Shown here piece by piece: positions 1 to 8,363 of a stretch of DNA of 28,828 nucleotides. This stretch comes from Hyphomicrobiales bacterium. Lineage in GTDB: Bacteria; Pseudomonadota; Alphaproteobacteria; Rhizobiales; Hyphomicrobiaceae. The first letter of the stretch is position 1. Every line of letters starts with the position of its first letter. The stretch lies in the NCBI GenBank assembly GCA_017304275.1, contig JAFKKW010000459.1:1-28828 (forward strand). Reading direction: 5' to 3'. The position numbers and the translations under genes are program-made. The notes under the pieces were generated by a model. The model saw only the letters and a program-made list of their open reading frames with translations, did not search any database and was not told the origin of the DNA.

Positions 1-2
1 AT

Positions 3-1179
3 GAAGTCGCGGGAGCAGGCCTGGAGGGTATTGTCGACGGAAAACGCGTCCGCGCAGGCTCTCACCAACTGATCTTCGGGTCGCATCGGCCCGATGATTG
101 GGCGCTAAGGGCATTGCGTCGCGCGTCCTGGCGTTCTGCGCTCAGCGTCTTTGTTTCTATCGATGGTCGCATTGCGGGTGCGTTGCTCCTGGGCGACGAA
201 TTGCGTCGGGAAACCCCGCGTGCCATCCAATCGCTTCGCGCGGCCGGGGTTGCTCGCATCGTAATGGTGACCGGTGACCGGGCGGACGCGGCCGAGACCA
301 TCGCCGCAGCGCTCGACATCGACGCGGTCCTTTCGGATCGAGATCCAGCCGACAAAGTAGACGCTGTCGCCATGGAGAGCCGGCTGCATCCGACTCTTAT
401 GGTCGGTGACGGCATCAACGACGCTCCTGCGCTCGCCGCCGCGGATGTCGGCGTTGCTTTGGGGGCCCGGGGGGCCAGTGCCTCGTCGGAAGCGGCCGAC
501 GTGGTCATTTGTGGTCGACCGCCTCGACCGCGTGTCCGAGGCTGTGTCCATCGCGCGCCGCTCCCGTCAGATTGCTCTCCAGAGCATTATCATCGGCATG
601 GGATTGTCCGGGGTGGCCATGGTTGTGGCAGCCTTCGGGTGGCTTGAGCCTGTCGCCGGCGCGCTGACGCAAGAAGCCATTGATGTCGCGGTCATTGTCA
701 ATGCCTTGCGCGCCCTAAGACCCCCATGGCGCACCCCGAGCGGTGTCGTTCCGGGGAAAATGGCAAGGGAACTTCGCGAACAACATCGCCTTCTGGAAGA
801 GGATTTGGACAAACTCCTCCAGATCTCCGATGCGCTTGACGACGCGGACGGGCAAACCGCTGTAGACCTGATCCTCAAGGCGCATCGCCTTGTGGAGGAT
901 AGCGTGGTGACCCATGAGCGGGAGGACGAGACGATCATCTATCCGCATCTCACCCAATATTTGGCAGATGGCCACGGCTTGTCGGCGATGAGTCGCGCTC
1001 ACCGTGAGATTATGCATCAGGCAAGGCTTCTGGCCCGTATTGCCAGCGATTTACGCGCAGAGGATGCCGACAAATACCTGGTGCGCGATGCGCAGCGCGT
1101 GATCGGATCCATCGAAGCGCTCGTCCGCATCCACAATGCACAGGAGGATGACATTTATGAGCACGTCGTCCAGGAATAG
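3..1179 (+). CDS. P1B-type heavy-metal ATPase C-terminal part fused to hemerythrin (HHE) domain; 5' partial, apparent frameshift
   Basis: Membrane ATP-driven metal exporter, 3' portion only; the DKTGTLT phosphorylation site lies before the window. Frame 3 is open from base 3 and encodes the end of the nucleotide-binding domain and the P domain, with TGDR (near 270) and the hinge GDGINDAPAL (near 405). At about 510 the similarity passes into frame 1, where ADVVI continues as VVDRLDRVSEAV, the last two membrane helices (about 580-710) and QEAIDVAVIVNALRAL. One extra T in the TTT run at 508-510 would explain the break. From about 760 a hemerythrin-like domain follows with EQH, THERED, YPH, RAH and IHNAQED, which fits a diiron HHE site. 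Established knowledge: P1B-5 type Ni/Fe/Co ATPases such as rhizobial Nia carry C-terminal hemerythrin domains. The exact metal is inferred, not shown. The frameshift may be a real mutation or a sequencing error. Confidence 0.85.
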
Positions 1180-2623
1180 CGGCTCGCGGGCGCGTCCTTT
1201 GCCTCCTGCCGGACTGCCCGGCACGGTCATTGCTGTGCTCTTCGTGGTAGCCGCACTGCTGCCGCTGGTCGCTGCGCTTGGCACCGCAATCGAACCCGCC
1301 GACACGTTCACTGAGCTTGCCACCGCGCTTGGGCTATGCGCTGCGGCGCTCCTCTTCCTGCAGTTCTGGAGTTCAGGTCGCTATGAGAGCATTTCGGGCC
1401 GCGTCGGCATCGATCGCACCATGGGATTTCATCGCATAGCGGCCTACGCATTGCTCGCCTTCGCCTTGCTCCATCCCTTGAGCTACCTTGTGAATACTCT
1501 GGTTGTCGATCCTGTCGCGGCGTGGGACCGGCTCACGGGCATGTTAGCAAGTCCACGCCTACGCAGCGGTGTGCTGACGCTTGCGGGATTGCTTATTATT
1601 GTTTCCCTGGCCACGGTGCGCACGCTCCCCTTCATACGCTACGAACTGTGGCGGATGACCCATGGGCCGTTGGCGATCGTCGTGGCGGGACTCGTCCTCC
1701 ATCATGCCCTGACAACCGGGACCTACAGTGCCGAGGCAGCGTTGCGCCTGCTTTGGATCCTGTTCGCCTGCGGTGCCCTTGCGGCCATGCTTTTGGCGTA
1801 TGTGGTGAGACCCTGGCGCATGTGGCGCGAGGAGTGGCGCGTCGAACAGGTGCAACGCGTGGGCGAACGCGCCGTTGAGATGATTTTGCACGGTCCCGCC
1901 ACCACGCGACTTCGCTTCCGCGCCGGCCAATTCCTTTGGATAACGCTCGCGCCCCGGCGGCCCCCTTTCCACGATCATCCCTTCTCAATCGCATCTGCAC
2001 CAAGCGATCTGCCCCGTCTCCGTCTTTTGATCAATGAAGTAGGAGACTGCACGCGCTCGTTTGAACGTATCGACCCCGGCACGCGCGTCGCCATTGACGG
2101 ACCGCATGGAAGTTTCGTCATGCGGCCGGACAAGTCGCCGGTTTTGTTGATCGCTGGGGGCGTTGGGATTGCGCCGCTTCTTGGCATGATTGAGGAGGCT
2201 GCGGCCAACGGAGATCCAAGGCCATTTCGGTTGCTTTACGCAGCACGAGCACAGGGTGACCTGATTTGCCTCGATCGGCTGCAAAATCTACAAGCGAGAC
2301 TTGATCTTTCCGTGCGCTGTTATGTCGATGGTGGTCCGCGTCGAGCGAAGGTTGGAGCGGGCCCACTACAGGCAAGCCATATCCGTGACTTCGTCCAGGG
2401 CATCAATACGCAAGAAGCGGTTGCGCTCGTGTGCGGTCCACCGCCCATGATGGAAGCGGTGACGGATGCACTATTGAAAGCCGGTGTTCCCGAAAACGCG
2501 GTCCTCTATGAGCGCTTCGACTTCGGCGCTGGCAAGGGTCGGCTCGACCAGCAGCGCCGTAACCAGGCATTGCTCCTGATCGCTGTCATCGTCGCAGTGA
2601 TAACAACCTTCAGCTTGCGCTAA
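1157..2623 (+). CDS. Ferric reductase-like transmembrane flavocytochrome (FRD/FNR family)
   Basis: Membrane oxidoreductase of 488 residues, expected to move electrons from NAD(P)H through FAD and heme across the membrane. Hydrophobic helices lie at about 23-45, 52-71, 92-112, 138-155, 170-186 and 196-216. Histidines at 92, 106, 169 and 182/183 are placed as heme ligands would be. The FAD-binding part carries HDHPFSIAS (272-280), and the nucleotide-binding part carries GGVGIAPLLG (334-343) and CGPPPMM (426-432). A last hydrophobic helix at about 470-485 is an unusual C-terminal addition. I chose the ATG at 1157 because AGGAGG at 1142-1147 is 9 bases upstream; earlier in-frame ATGs at 1136 and 1148 lack this. 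It overlaps the end of the ATPase-hemerythrin gene, so the two are probably co-translated. The substrate (ferric iron, a quinone or another acceptor) cannot be told from sequence. Confidence 0.88.
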   Translation: MSTSSRNSGSRARPLPPAGLPGTVIAVLFVVAALLPLVAALGTAIEPADTFTELATALGLCAAALLFLQFWSSGRYESISGRVGIDRTMGFHRIAAYALLAFALLHPLSYLVNTLVVDPVAAWDRLTGMLASPRLRSGVLTLAGLLIIVSLATVRTLPFIRYELWRMTHGPLAIVVAGLVLHHALTTGTYSAEAALRLLWILFACGALAAMLLAYVVRPWRMWREEWRVEQVQRVGERAVEMILHGPATTRLRFRAGQFLWITLAPRRPPFHDHPFSIASAPSDLPRLRLLINEVGDCTRSFERIDPGTRVAIDGPHGSFVMRPDKSPVLLIAGGVGIAPLLGMIEEAAANGDPRPFRLLYAARAQGDLICLDRLQNLQARLDLSVRCYVDGGPRRAKVGAGPLQASHIRDFVQGINTQEAVALVCGPPPMMEAVTDALLKAGVPENAVLYERFDFGAGKGRLDQQRRNQALLLIAVIVAVITTFSLR

Positions 2624-2625
2624 AT

Positions 2626-2901
2626 CTAGGGATCCGTCTGCTCCACCAAGTACTTGACAATTGCTGCGCGGGCTGCGGGATCGTCGAGGTGGTGGTCTTC
2701 CAGGAATTTCGAGAGAGCGGCCGCGCGCTCGTCTCTGGTGTCCCCTTTGAGCCTTCGTGCAAGGGTGGACGCACGACTATGGCATTTTAAACAGTGCGTC
2801 TGGAAAGCTGCCTCGGTTGCGAAGCCGACCGACCCGCCGGCCGATATGAGCGTTAGCGCTCCAAGAACAACCGGGACAGCGCGCGCACATTGGATAGACA
2901 T
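2626..2901 (-). CDS. Small secreted c-type cytochrome
   Basis: A 91-residue protein with a likely Sec signal peptide (hydrophobic stretch 9-27 ending near GFATEA) and one heme c attachment motif, CLKCH, at 37-41. It should be a periplasmic or membrane-attached electron carrier. No methionine follows the heme motif. The only obvious distal-ligand candidates are the paired histidines in EDHHLDDP (about 69-70), so ligation may be bis-His or the site may be open; this is inference. The gene converges on the flavocytochrome with 2 bases between the stop codons, and no terminator hairpin separates them. Its neighbourhood suggests a partner in the same metal/redox set, but it is transcribed from its own promoter side at about 2902-2960. 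Confidence 0.75.
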   Translation of the reverse strand: MSIQCARAVPVVLGALTLISAGGSVGFATEAAFQTHCLKCHSRASTLARRLKGDTRDERAAALSKFLEDHHLDDPAARAAIVKYLVEQTDP

Positions 2902-3045
2902 GAGCTACCTCGTACGTTCGGCGCCGCGGGTCGCATGCGTGGATGATATTCTCCTCGGCGCTATGGATCAGCCGTATGAGTGAACTTCAAATCTACTCTG
3001 ACGCGGTGTCCATACCTAACCTTTTGCTTAGCCTTTAGACATCAT

Positions 3046-3064
3046 AATGCATAGTCGATGCATT
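3046..3064. promoter_or_regulatory. Perfect inverted repeat upstream of XRE gene, candidate operator
   Basis: AATGCAT (3046-3052), spacer AGTCG, ATGCATT (3058-3064). It lies 28 bases before the XRE start at 3092, in a locally AT-rich stretch that includes a CATAAT at 3043-3048 usable as a -10. Such a site would suit autoregulation by the XRE protein; this is inference from position and symmetry only. Confidence 0.5.
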
Positions 3065-3091
3065 GATACTTAGGTTTTGGTGGTGTCAACA

Positions 3092-3370
3092 ATGATCACG
3101 GCGTCACAGATGCGGGCGGCGCGAGCCCTGCTTGGAATTGACCAGCAGGTGTTGGCGGATCTGGCTGGCGTGTCGTTGCCGACCATCCAGCGCATGGAGG
3201 CGAGCGAAGGCAAATCGCGGGGTGTTGTCGGCACGTTGGTGAAGGTGATCGCGGCCTTTGAGCTTTCGGGGGTCGAGCTGTTTGCGGACAACTCGCCGAG
3301 TGTCGGGACTGGGCGTGGTGTGTTTAATCGGCTTCGACGCCAATGCCTCGCTCAAGAACTTTGCCGATAA
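3092..3370 (+). CDS. XRE-family helix-turn-helix regulator, C-terminus probably altered
   Basis: A 92-residue DNA-binding protein. The helix-turn-helix runs from about 4 to 60 (TASQMRAARALLGIDQQVLADLAGVSLPTIQRMEA), typical of small solitary XRE regulators common in Rhizobiales. The ATG at 3092 is preferred over the in-frame TTG at 3077 because it starts the conserved MITASQMRAAR block. Family members usually end soon after a GRGVRLK-like tail. Here GRGV is followed by FNRLRRQCLAQELCR, which is the antisense of the hipA 3' end. The gene thus overlaps the convergent hipA by 47 bases and probably lost its native stop in a rearrangement near 3323. An inverted repeat at 3046-3064 may be its operator. 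Target genes are unknown. Confidence 0.75.
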   Translation: MITASQMRAARALLGIDQQVLADLAGVSLPTIQRMEASEGKSRGVVGTLVKVIAAFELSGVELFADNSPSVGTGRGVFNRLRRQCLAQELCR

Positions 3371-4565
3371 AACTGATGTTCGCTGCAGTAACGTGGTGGG
3401 CACGCGCTAGCCGCGGCCATTCGGCGATCGCGGAGCTGACCTCTTCGATGATGATGTTGATGGTCGCGCGCCGTATCCCGGCCGTGAGCCCCAGGCGCCG
3501 CAGATGCTCGCGGGTCGGTTGCCGCGCTTCATCCATGACAGACATGCTCTGGAACCCATTGGGTCCCGATGAGAACGTGAGATCGTAAGCCGGAGCCGCT
3601 GACCAGCGCCCTTCTGCATCCATGAGGAACGAGATGTTCTTGCTGTGATCGTCGCGGTTGTGTGCCAGCACGTTGAAGACGGCGAGCCGGAACATGGCCG
3701 CGACGTCGGCCGGGTTCAGGGTGAGCTTGTGGGTGGCTGCCAGCAACCCCTTGTAGTCGAAACTAGGGTGGCGGTGATCGTCGTGGGCGAGCCCGGACAA
3801 CGAGTGGACGTGGAGGCGTTTGCCGTGGTTCCTGTCGAACCGCCGTGTTCCGAAGTAACCAGGGCCGGTGTCAGATGGAAAGAGGTGGCACTCGCTCATG
3901 CTAATGCCGGCAGCCTTGGCCATGAGGGCATAGACATACTCTATGGCGCCGGCATCGGGAGTGTCACTCGAACCGGGAAACTTAATCAGCCATGCTTCGT
4001 CAGTTGGCGTGGTGGGCTCTGCGGTCGATAGGCGCGATTTGTCCTCGCTGACCGTCACTAGGATTTTCGGCCGTGCTCCTGCTGATGAGCCGGCGGCCGC
4101 CCGCAGTTCGCTCAGCATGTCGTCGGTGAAGCCCTCTAAGATGCGTTGGCTTGCTGATGCGTAGCGGTCCAGGTCGACCGACACCTCGGTGCTGTTTGGG
4201 GCATGCGACGGATGATAGGTGAGGGCGCCGATACCCTTGCTGCCCACCATGGCGAGTTCATCGAGCGGCCCGAGGGCGGATGGATTGAAGCCGGATTGCT
4301 TGAGGTGCTGGTGCAGAAGAAGTTTGCCCCAGCCGTCGGGTAAACTGTCGTTGAAGACACCGGGCAATCCGCGAAAGAGATCGTCCGCTATGTGGTGCAA
4401 TCCCGGCCGTAACGGAAGCATGAACGGCGACAGATGCAGGTTCCGATCGAGGAAGGCGGCATGGTACTCGAAAAACACGCCCTTGCCGTCTGTGGCGAGC
4501 GTGCCGACCGGTAGGTCGGTCTCATCAAACCGAATGGCCACCTCAAGACGAGTCACCGGCTTCAT
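3324..4565 (-). CDS. hipA: HipA-type serine/threonine kinase toxin
   Basis: A 413-residue kinase of the type II HipBA toxin-antitoxin family. Known HipA kinases phosphorylate a cytosolic target such as glutamyl-tRNA synthetase and cause growth arrest; the target here is not known. Visible landmarks are the HipA N-terminal motif DSLPDGWG (73-80), the glycine-rich GSSAGARPK (159-167), AWLIKFP with the likely ATP-binding lysine at 195, the catalytic loop HNRDDHSKN (302-310), and PAYDL (325-329) in the metal-binding position. All key residues appear intact, so the toxin could be active. The ATG overlaps the antitoxin stop in an ATGA arrangement, so translation is coupled to hipB. The 3' end overlaps a convergent XRE gene. 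Confidence 0.92.
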   Translation of the reverse strand: MKPVTRLEVAIRFDETDLPVGTLATDGKGVFFEYHAAFLDRNLHLSPFMLPLRPGLHHIADDLFRGLPGVFNDSLPDGWGKLLLHQHLKQSGFNPSALGPLDELAMVGSKGIGALTYHPSHAPNSTEVSVDLDRYASASQRILEGFTDDMLSELRAAAGSSAGARPKILVTVSEDKSRLSTAEPTTPTDEAWLIKFPGSSDTPDAGAIEYVYALMAKAAGISMSECHLFPSDTGPGYFGTRRFDRNHGKRLHVHSLSGLAHDDHRHPSFDYKGLLAATHKLTLNPADVAAMFRLAVFNVLAHNRDDHSKNISFLMDAEGRWSAAPAYDLTFSSGPNGFQSMSVMDEARQPTREHLRRLGLTAGIRRATINIIIEEVSSAIAEWPRLARAHHVTAANISFIGKVLERGIGVEAD

Positions 4566-4898
4566 GAGAGGCGCCCCCGCTTGCGGGTTGGCTTAGCCGT
4601 GGCGGCAACAACGTCTTGGATCGAGGTGTAGGCAAGCGAACTCGGCGCCAGGGCTGCCAGCAGCGCTCCATCCTTGTTGAATGTTTGGCAGAGCTTCACG
4701 AACGAGAGAAGCGAGATGCGTCCGGTCCGTTCAAAGGCCCGCAGCGACGCGTATGAAACACCGGCACGCTTGGCGAGACCCGCTTGGGTCAGGTTGGCGC
4801 CGAGGCGAAGCGCGCGTATGTGGGCCGCGATCTGCGCGATGACCTCGCCAGGGGTACTAAGTGTTAGTGGGATAGCGATTAGTGCAGCTTTCCTTCAT
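4562..4898 (-). CDS. hipB: HipB-like XRE antitoxin, frame broken near the 5' end
   Basis: DNA-binding antitoxin partner of HipA, expected to bind the toxin and repress its own operon. The helix-turn-helix reads TLSTPGEVIAQIAAHIRALRLGANLTQAGLAKRAGVSYASLRAFERTG (written here in family order; coding from about 4876 to 4740), followed by a tail ending KPTRKRGRLS whose TGA overlaps the hipA ATG. This frame is open only from 4894 and has no ATG, GTG or TTG before the conserved block. The ATG at 4896-4898 is one base out of frame and meets a stop after 13 codons. Removing one base from the three-base run at 4869-4871 joins it as MKESCTNRYPLTLSTPGEV. The antitoxin is therefore either frameshifted in this sequence or uses a non-standard start. 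The promoter at 4907-4935 predicts transcription starting at or next to this ATG. Confidence 0.7.
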
Positions 4899-4900
4899 TA

Positions 4901-4914
4901 ACTATCAGTATAGT
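4901..4914. promoter_or_regulatory. hipB: Inverted repeat over the hipB -10, candidate HipB operator
   Basis: ACTAT (4901-4905), spacer CAGT, ATAGT (4910-4914). It overlaps the predicted -10 element and sits directly before the hipB ATG. HipB proteins are known to bind palindromes in their own promoter; assigning this one to HipB is inference. Confidence 0.5.
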
Positions 4915-4935
4915 GACCAATAGCTTTTAATGCAA
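4907..4935 (-). promoter_or_regulatory. Sigma70-type promoter of hipBA
   Basis: On the minus strand, -35 TTGCAT (4935-4930) and -10 TATACT (4912-4907) are separated by exactly 17 bases. The expected transcription start, about 7 bases after the -10, falls at or within two bases of the hipB ATG (4898), and there is no Shine-Dalgarno sequence, so a leaderless transcript is predicted. Confidence 0.6.
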
Positions 4936-5146
4936 GCCGGACAAGGAGGCGTCATCGTGACGGTAGGTGAAGGCGAACCGACCCGGTTTAAGTGGCGGAA
5001 AACGGCGTTTCATCGTGCAATAGATAAATAGCCGATATTCTTTGTGAGCAGCAAAGCACTTTAATAGAATAAGTACATGGTTTCTATGGAAACGTGAAAA
5101 AGCGCTTAGTCTATTTGACAACGAAGCTCTTTTAAGCAAATCATGA

Positions 5147-5162
5147 CGCACTAAAAAGTGCG
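5147..5162. repeat. Inverted repeat at the start of the truncated AAA+ ATPase
   Basis: CGCACT (5147-5152), loop AAAA, AGTGCG (5157-5162) ends 4 bases before the ATG at 5167. The surrounding 4915-5166 stretch is AT-rich compared with the rest of the window and holds a perfect -35 hexamer TTGACA at 5115-5120, without an equally good -10. It could be an operator or could form a 5' hairpin that affects translation. No gene is supported between 4936 and 5146. Confidence 0.4.
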
Positions 5163-5166
5163 ATTT

Positions 5167-5714
5167 ATGGAATTCTCGAAAACCGAACTACTTGCCATCC
5201 TCCACGAATTCAATCCGTGGTGGTCAGGCCGTCCCACGCAAGATCTCCCCACATGGGAGAGAAAGGCCGTTCAACAGGTCTGTGCTTGGGCGAGGGACAA
5301 TACCATCACGCGCATGCTGCTCCTGAGTGGTGCGCGCCAAACCGGCAAGACAACCATCTTCCGCCAGTCCATCGGCCACCTGCTCAAGGACGGCATCGAA
5401 CCGACTGACATCATTTACGTCACCTTCGACCACCCCATCCTCAGGCTAGCCGGCGTCGACCGTACCCTTGATGCGTGGAGAGAGGCCTACCCTGGTTCGG
5501 ACAAAAAGCGCTTTCTGTTCCTTGACGAAATTCAGTTTCTCAAAGAATGGGAAACCTGGGTCAAGCACCATGTCGACTTCAAGCGCCAGTACAGAATTGC
5601 CGCGACAGGGTCTGCAACCTCTCTGAAGGACGGCTCTATCGAGAGCGGCTTAGGTCGTATTGAGACCATTCCCTTGCCGACAATGTCCTTCCGTGAGTTC
5701 CTTCAGTTGCGGAA
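5167..5714 (+). pseudogene. AAA+ ATPase (AAA_14/DUF4143 type), 3' truncated
   Basis: N-terminal half of a nucleotide-binding protein. Walker A is GARQTGKTT and Walker B is RFLFLDEIQF, followed by IAATGSATSL (sensor region) and LPTMSFREFLQLR, an order typical of the AAA_14 family that normally continues into a DUF4143 domain. The recognisable part ends at about 5712, and from there the frame reads the antisense of the M48 gene until a stop at 6024. Full-length members are roughly 400 residues; about 182 remain. An in-frame GTG lies at 5158, but the ATG at 5167 starts the sensible protein. No Shine-Dalgarno is visible. AAA_14 proteins often sit in mobile and defence regions, but their roles are mostly undefined, and this copy is probably non-functional. 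Confidence 0.7.
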
Positions 5715-6594
5715 CATCGCCAATCGCGACCGTGGCGTCCCGTGGGCCGCTGCCCATCGCGAAGGCGTTGAAAGCCGGAATGGAGCCCAGCTCGGGAACG
5801 GGGATATCCAGCTGGTTTGCGTAGCGTGCCGCCTGCTCGCGCAAGCGGTCGTACGGAGACAGGGGTTTGAACTGCATTTGACGGAGGGTTGCCGAGCGGG
5901 CCGAGCCCATTCCCAGAAAGCCGAACACGGTGCCCCACAGGGGTACGGCGAAAACGCCGCCCAGCATCGATGCGAAAATCCCCAGGCCCACGCCGATGGG
6001 CAAGGTGATGATCGCTCCCCATAGGAGCGCGATCCAGCTGCACCCCACCAACATCACCCAGGTGGGCAACACCGATTTGCGCAGAGCCCGTCCATTGAGC
6101 GGACTTCTCGATGATGTCCGCGGTGCCTCGGCTTGCGGGGATCGCCTTGGGGCGTGTGTGGTCTGAAGGGCGGATTGACCGTAGGCGATTGCCGCCTTCG
6201 CGACGGGAACGGCCCTCCCAAGCTGGGCGGGCGCGAAGTTGAGCCACTCGCGGGCGGCAGCAATTGCCTTGAGGGTCGTGGGGCCGGCGACGGAGTGCGA
6301 AAGGTCGCTTCGTCTTGGGCGAACCTGCGCCAGGTCGTTGTGAAGGCTGCGTGCTTCTTGTGCCTGATGCTCGATGCTCGCCCGTATTCTTTCAAGGTGT
6401 TCGAGTGCCCGGTCGATGTTCCGGGTGCCGTAGACCTCGCGGAGATCCAGCACCAGTGATTCCATTAAATCATCGACATGCTCGGGCTCGAACCGCCCTT
6501 CGAGCGCATCCTCGCGGAGTGAGATTAAATACGGCTCCGCGACGCCGTGCGGGTCCCAATCCGGTCTCTTGCGTTGTGGGGCTGGCTGGTTCAT
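5712..6594 (-). pseudogene. M48 (HtpX-like) membrane metalloprotease, 3' truncated
   Basis: N-terminal part of a membrane-anchored zinc protease. A soluble region of about 190 residues precedes two close membrane helices (VLPTWVMLVGCSWIALLWGA and neighbouring IGVGLGIFASMLGG, VFAVPLWGTVFGF). The start of the M48 domain follows, with PVPELGSIPAFNAFAMGSGPRDATVAIGD. The zinc motif HExxH should follow shortly, but the sequence changes at about 5713 into antisense of the AAA+ ATPase, and the frame stops at 5650. The start ATG (6594) has AAAGGAGG upstream and overlaps the stop of the coupling-protein gene (ATGA), so it was the second gene of that operon. Without the catalytic motif it cannot be a working protease. 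Confidence 0.7.
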
Positions 6595-8363
6595 CGCGCC
6601 TCCTTTCGCCTTGGCATTATGAGGATTGGGGAAGGGGCCTGGTCGCTTGAAGCGCTCCTCCAATGCCGGCGCCGTGCGCGCAGCGGATAGCCCCCGGCTT
6701 GCTTTGAAAAGATGATGGTCGTTGAAGGGTGGGTCTCGCCCGGTTGCCTCTCGGAGAGGTATGTGCCGACCTCGAACGGCGTGAGCAGCGGCCGTGCCGC
6801 AAGCAACACAGGTTCGGATACGTTGACGGTCTGGCCCACATTGCGGCCGGAGCCGATTCCGCCCAATTGGAGCGGGCTATGGTTCTCGCTGTCGTTCATG
6901 CCGACGCTCTGCGACCAGGCGATGGTCGCATCTCGGTATGCGTAGGTGCCCACCCCAAGGGCGCTTGAAATGTACCTTTTGGTGTTGGCGTCAGCCACCG
7001 CCCCGAAGAAGATCTGATGGTCCGTCTGCGACAGGAACACGTTGGCCCACCGGCCATAGGTCGCCTCGAGCTGGGCCACGTCCTGGACAAAAAACCAAAA
7101 CCAGGCGCCCGAAGAGCGCATCTGCGCCACGGCCTCGCGCATGAACTCCATGTCGCGAAGGGCGGGGAACTCATCGAGGATAAACAGCACCGACGCGAAG
7201 TCGGCGTCCGGGCGCTCCTCCATCGCCGCGAACGCCATGCCGACCATGGCCCGCAAATAGCGGAAGCTGGTCGGAAGGTCTTTGAGCGGGATGCTGAGGT
7301 ACACGGTCGTCGGTTCGTGGGCCAAATCGGCGAACCGGAAATCACTCGTTGCCGTCGTCTCGGCAAAGCCGGGATGGCCATCAAGAAACGCCAGGTTGGA
7401 GTTGAGCTCCGATAGGAACGACCCCAGCAGCTTTGGGTCGTAACCGATGAAACGGGCGCCTTGGCCGCGCACATAGGCGTGCTTGCTCGCCATCATGCCC
7501 CGTAGCACGTCCTCGAGATATTCGCGGATGAGCGGGTCCCGTTCGGTCTTCCCGCCCATGGAGGGAAGCGAGCATATCCGCCGGACTTCCGACAGGGTGC
7601 GACCCGGCCGCAGCGCGGGGGTCTCCGTCAGCTCAACGACGAACATGAGGATTGCGGTGAGAAGATTGATGGCCTCGTTCTCAAAGAACGCCGCTTCCGC
7701 CGCGCCCTTGTTCCCCTGCCTGACGATGAGCATCTCGGCCAGGTGTCTGGCGCGCCGGCCAAGCTCCCGCTCGTCGCCAAGCTCATCGAGGGGATTGTAG
7801 CGGTCGCTATGCTCGCCCTGCTTGGCCAGCGGCGCCAGCCGGAACACCCGTCCCATTTCCCTCCGCCGCGCGGCGGTCAGGCCATACAACTCCCCCTTGG
7901 GGTCAACGACCACAACGGACCCCACGTAGCTCAGGAGGTTCTCGACGATCTGCGTGGCGCTCTTGCCCTGGCCGGTACCCGCTACCGTGAGGAGGTGGCC
8001 CGGATAGGTCGCCACCAGCGGCAACCCAGTGTCGCGCCCATCGGGTGTCATGAGCGTCCCAAGCTGAACTCCGAGGTGCCCGAACCTCGTGCGGAGATTA
8101 TTTCCATCGAGCAGCAGCGGCGCATCATCCGCGTCACCCCAACGGGCGGTTCCGTGGACCGGCGGAGGTGAAGTCAGCTTGCCTTCCTGCGCCTCTGCAA
8201 CCTGCCGCGCTTTTTGGCCGAGGGCGGTCTCAGGTCCGGGCAGGCCGGTCCGCATGGTGGTCGTCACTTCGTTGTTGGTTTGCCGTCGCGCCTCACGGCG
8301 TCTCTTTGCCCCGGAAAGCCAGAGAATGACCGCTGCGATGATGGTGCCGACCACGAAGGGCAT
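6591..8363 (-). CDS. traG: TraG/VirD4-family type IV coupling protein
   Basis: A 590-residue inner-membrane ATPase that in conjugation links the relaxosome to a type IV secretion channel. One N-terminal membrane helix (VVGTIIAAVILWLSG, 4-18) precedes the ATPase domain. Walker A is AGTGQGKSA (128-136), the family motif VVVDPKGELY is at 151-160, and Walker B is LFILDEFPAL (393-402). The ATG at 8363 follows GGGAG at a normal distance and begins directly before the membrane helix; upstream in-frame codons look non-coding. It is divergent from the relaxase genes with the oriT between them, the same order as in the Agrobacterium Ti plasmid (traCDG against traA). No other mating-channel genes are in the window, so transfer would need another element's channel. 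Confidence 0.9.
   Translation of the reverse strand: MPFVVGTIIAAVILWLSGAKRRREARRQTNNEVTTTMRTGLPGPETALGQKARQVAEAQEGKLTSPPPVHGTARWGDADDAPLLLDGNNLRTRFGHLGVQLGTLMTPDGRDTGLPLVATYPGHLLTVAGTGQGKSATQIVENLLSYVGSVVVVDPKGELYGLTAARRREMGRVFRLAPLAKQGEHSDRYNPLDELGDERELGRRARHLAEMLIVRQGNKGAAEAAFFENEAINLLTAILMFVVELTETPALRPGRTLSEVRRICSLPSMGGKTERDPLIREYLEDVLRGMMASKHAYVRGQGARFIGYDPKLLGSFLSELNSNLAFLDGHPGFAETTATSDFRFADLAHEPTTVYLSIPLKDLPTSFRYLRAMVGMAFAAMEERPDADFASVLFILDEFPALRDMEFMREAVAQMRSSGAWFWFFVQDVAQLEATYGRWANVFLSQTDHQIFFGAVADANTKRYISSALGVGTYAYRDATIAWSQSVGMNDSENHSPLQLGGIGSGRNVGQTVNVSEPVLLAARPLLTPFEVGTYLSERQPGETHPSTTIIFSKQAGGYPLRARRRHWRSASSDQAPSPILIMPRRKEAR

Noticed and set aside
4927..5151. Small minus-strand open frame in the AT-rich gap
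   Set aside because: No ribosome site, no recognisable pattern, and overlaps the hipB promoter.
5714..6024. C-terminal part of the plus-strand AAA+ frame
   Set aside because: Reads antisense of the M48 gene; not part of a real protein.
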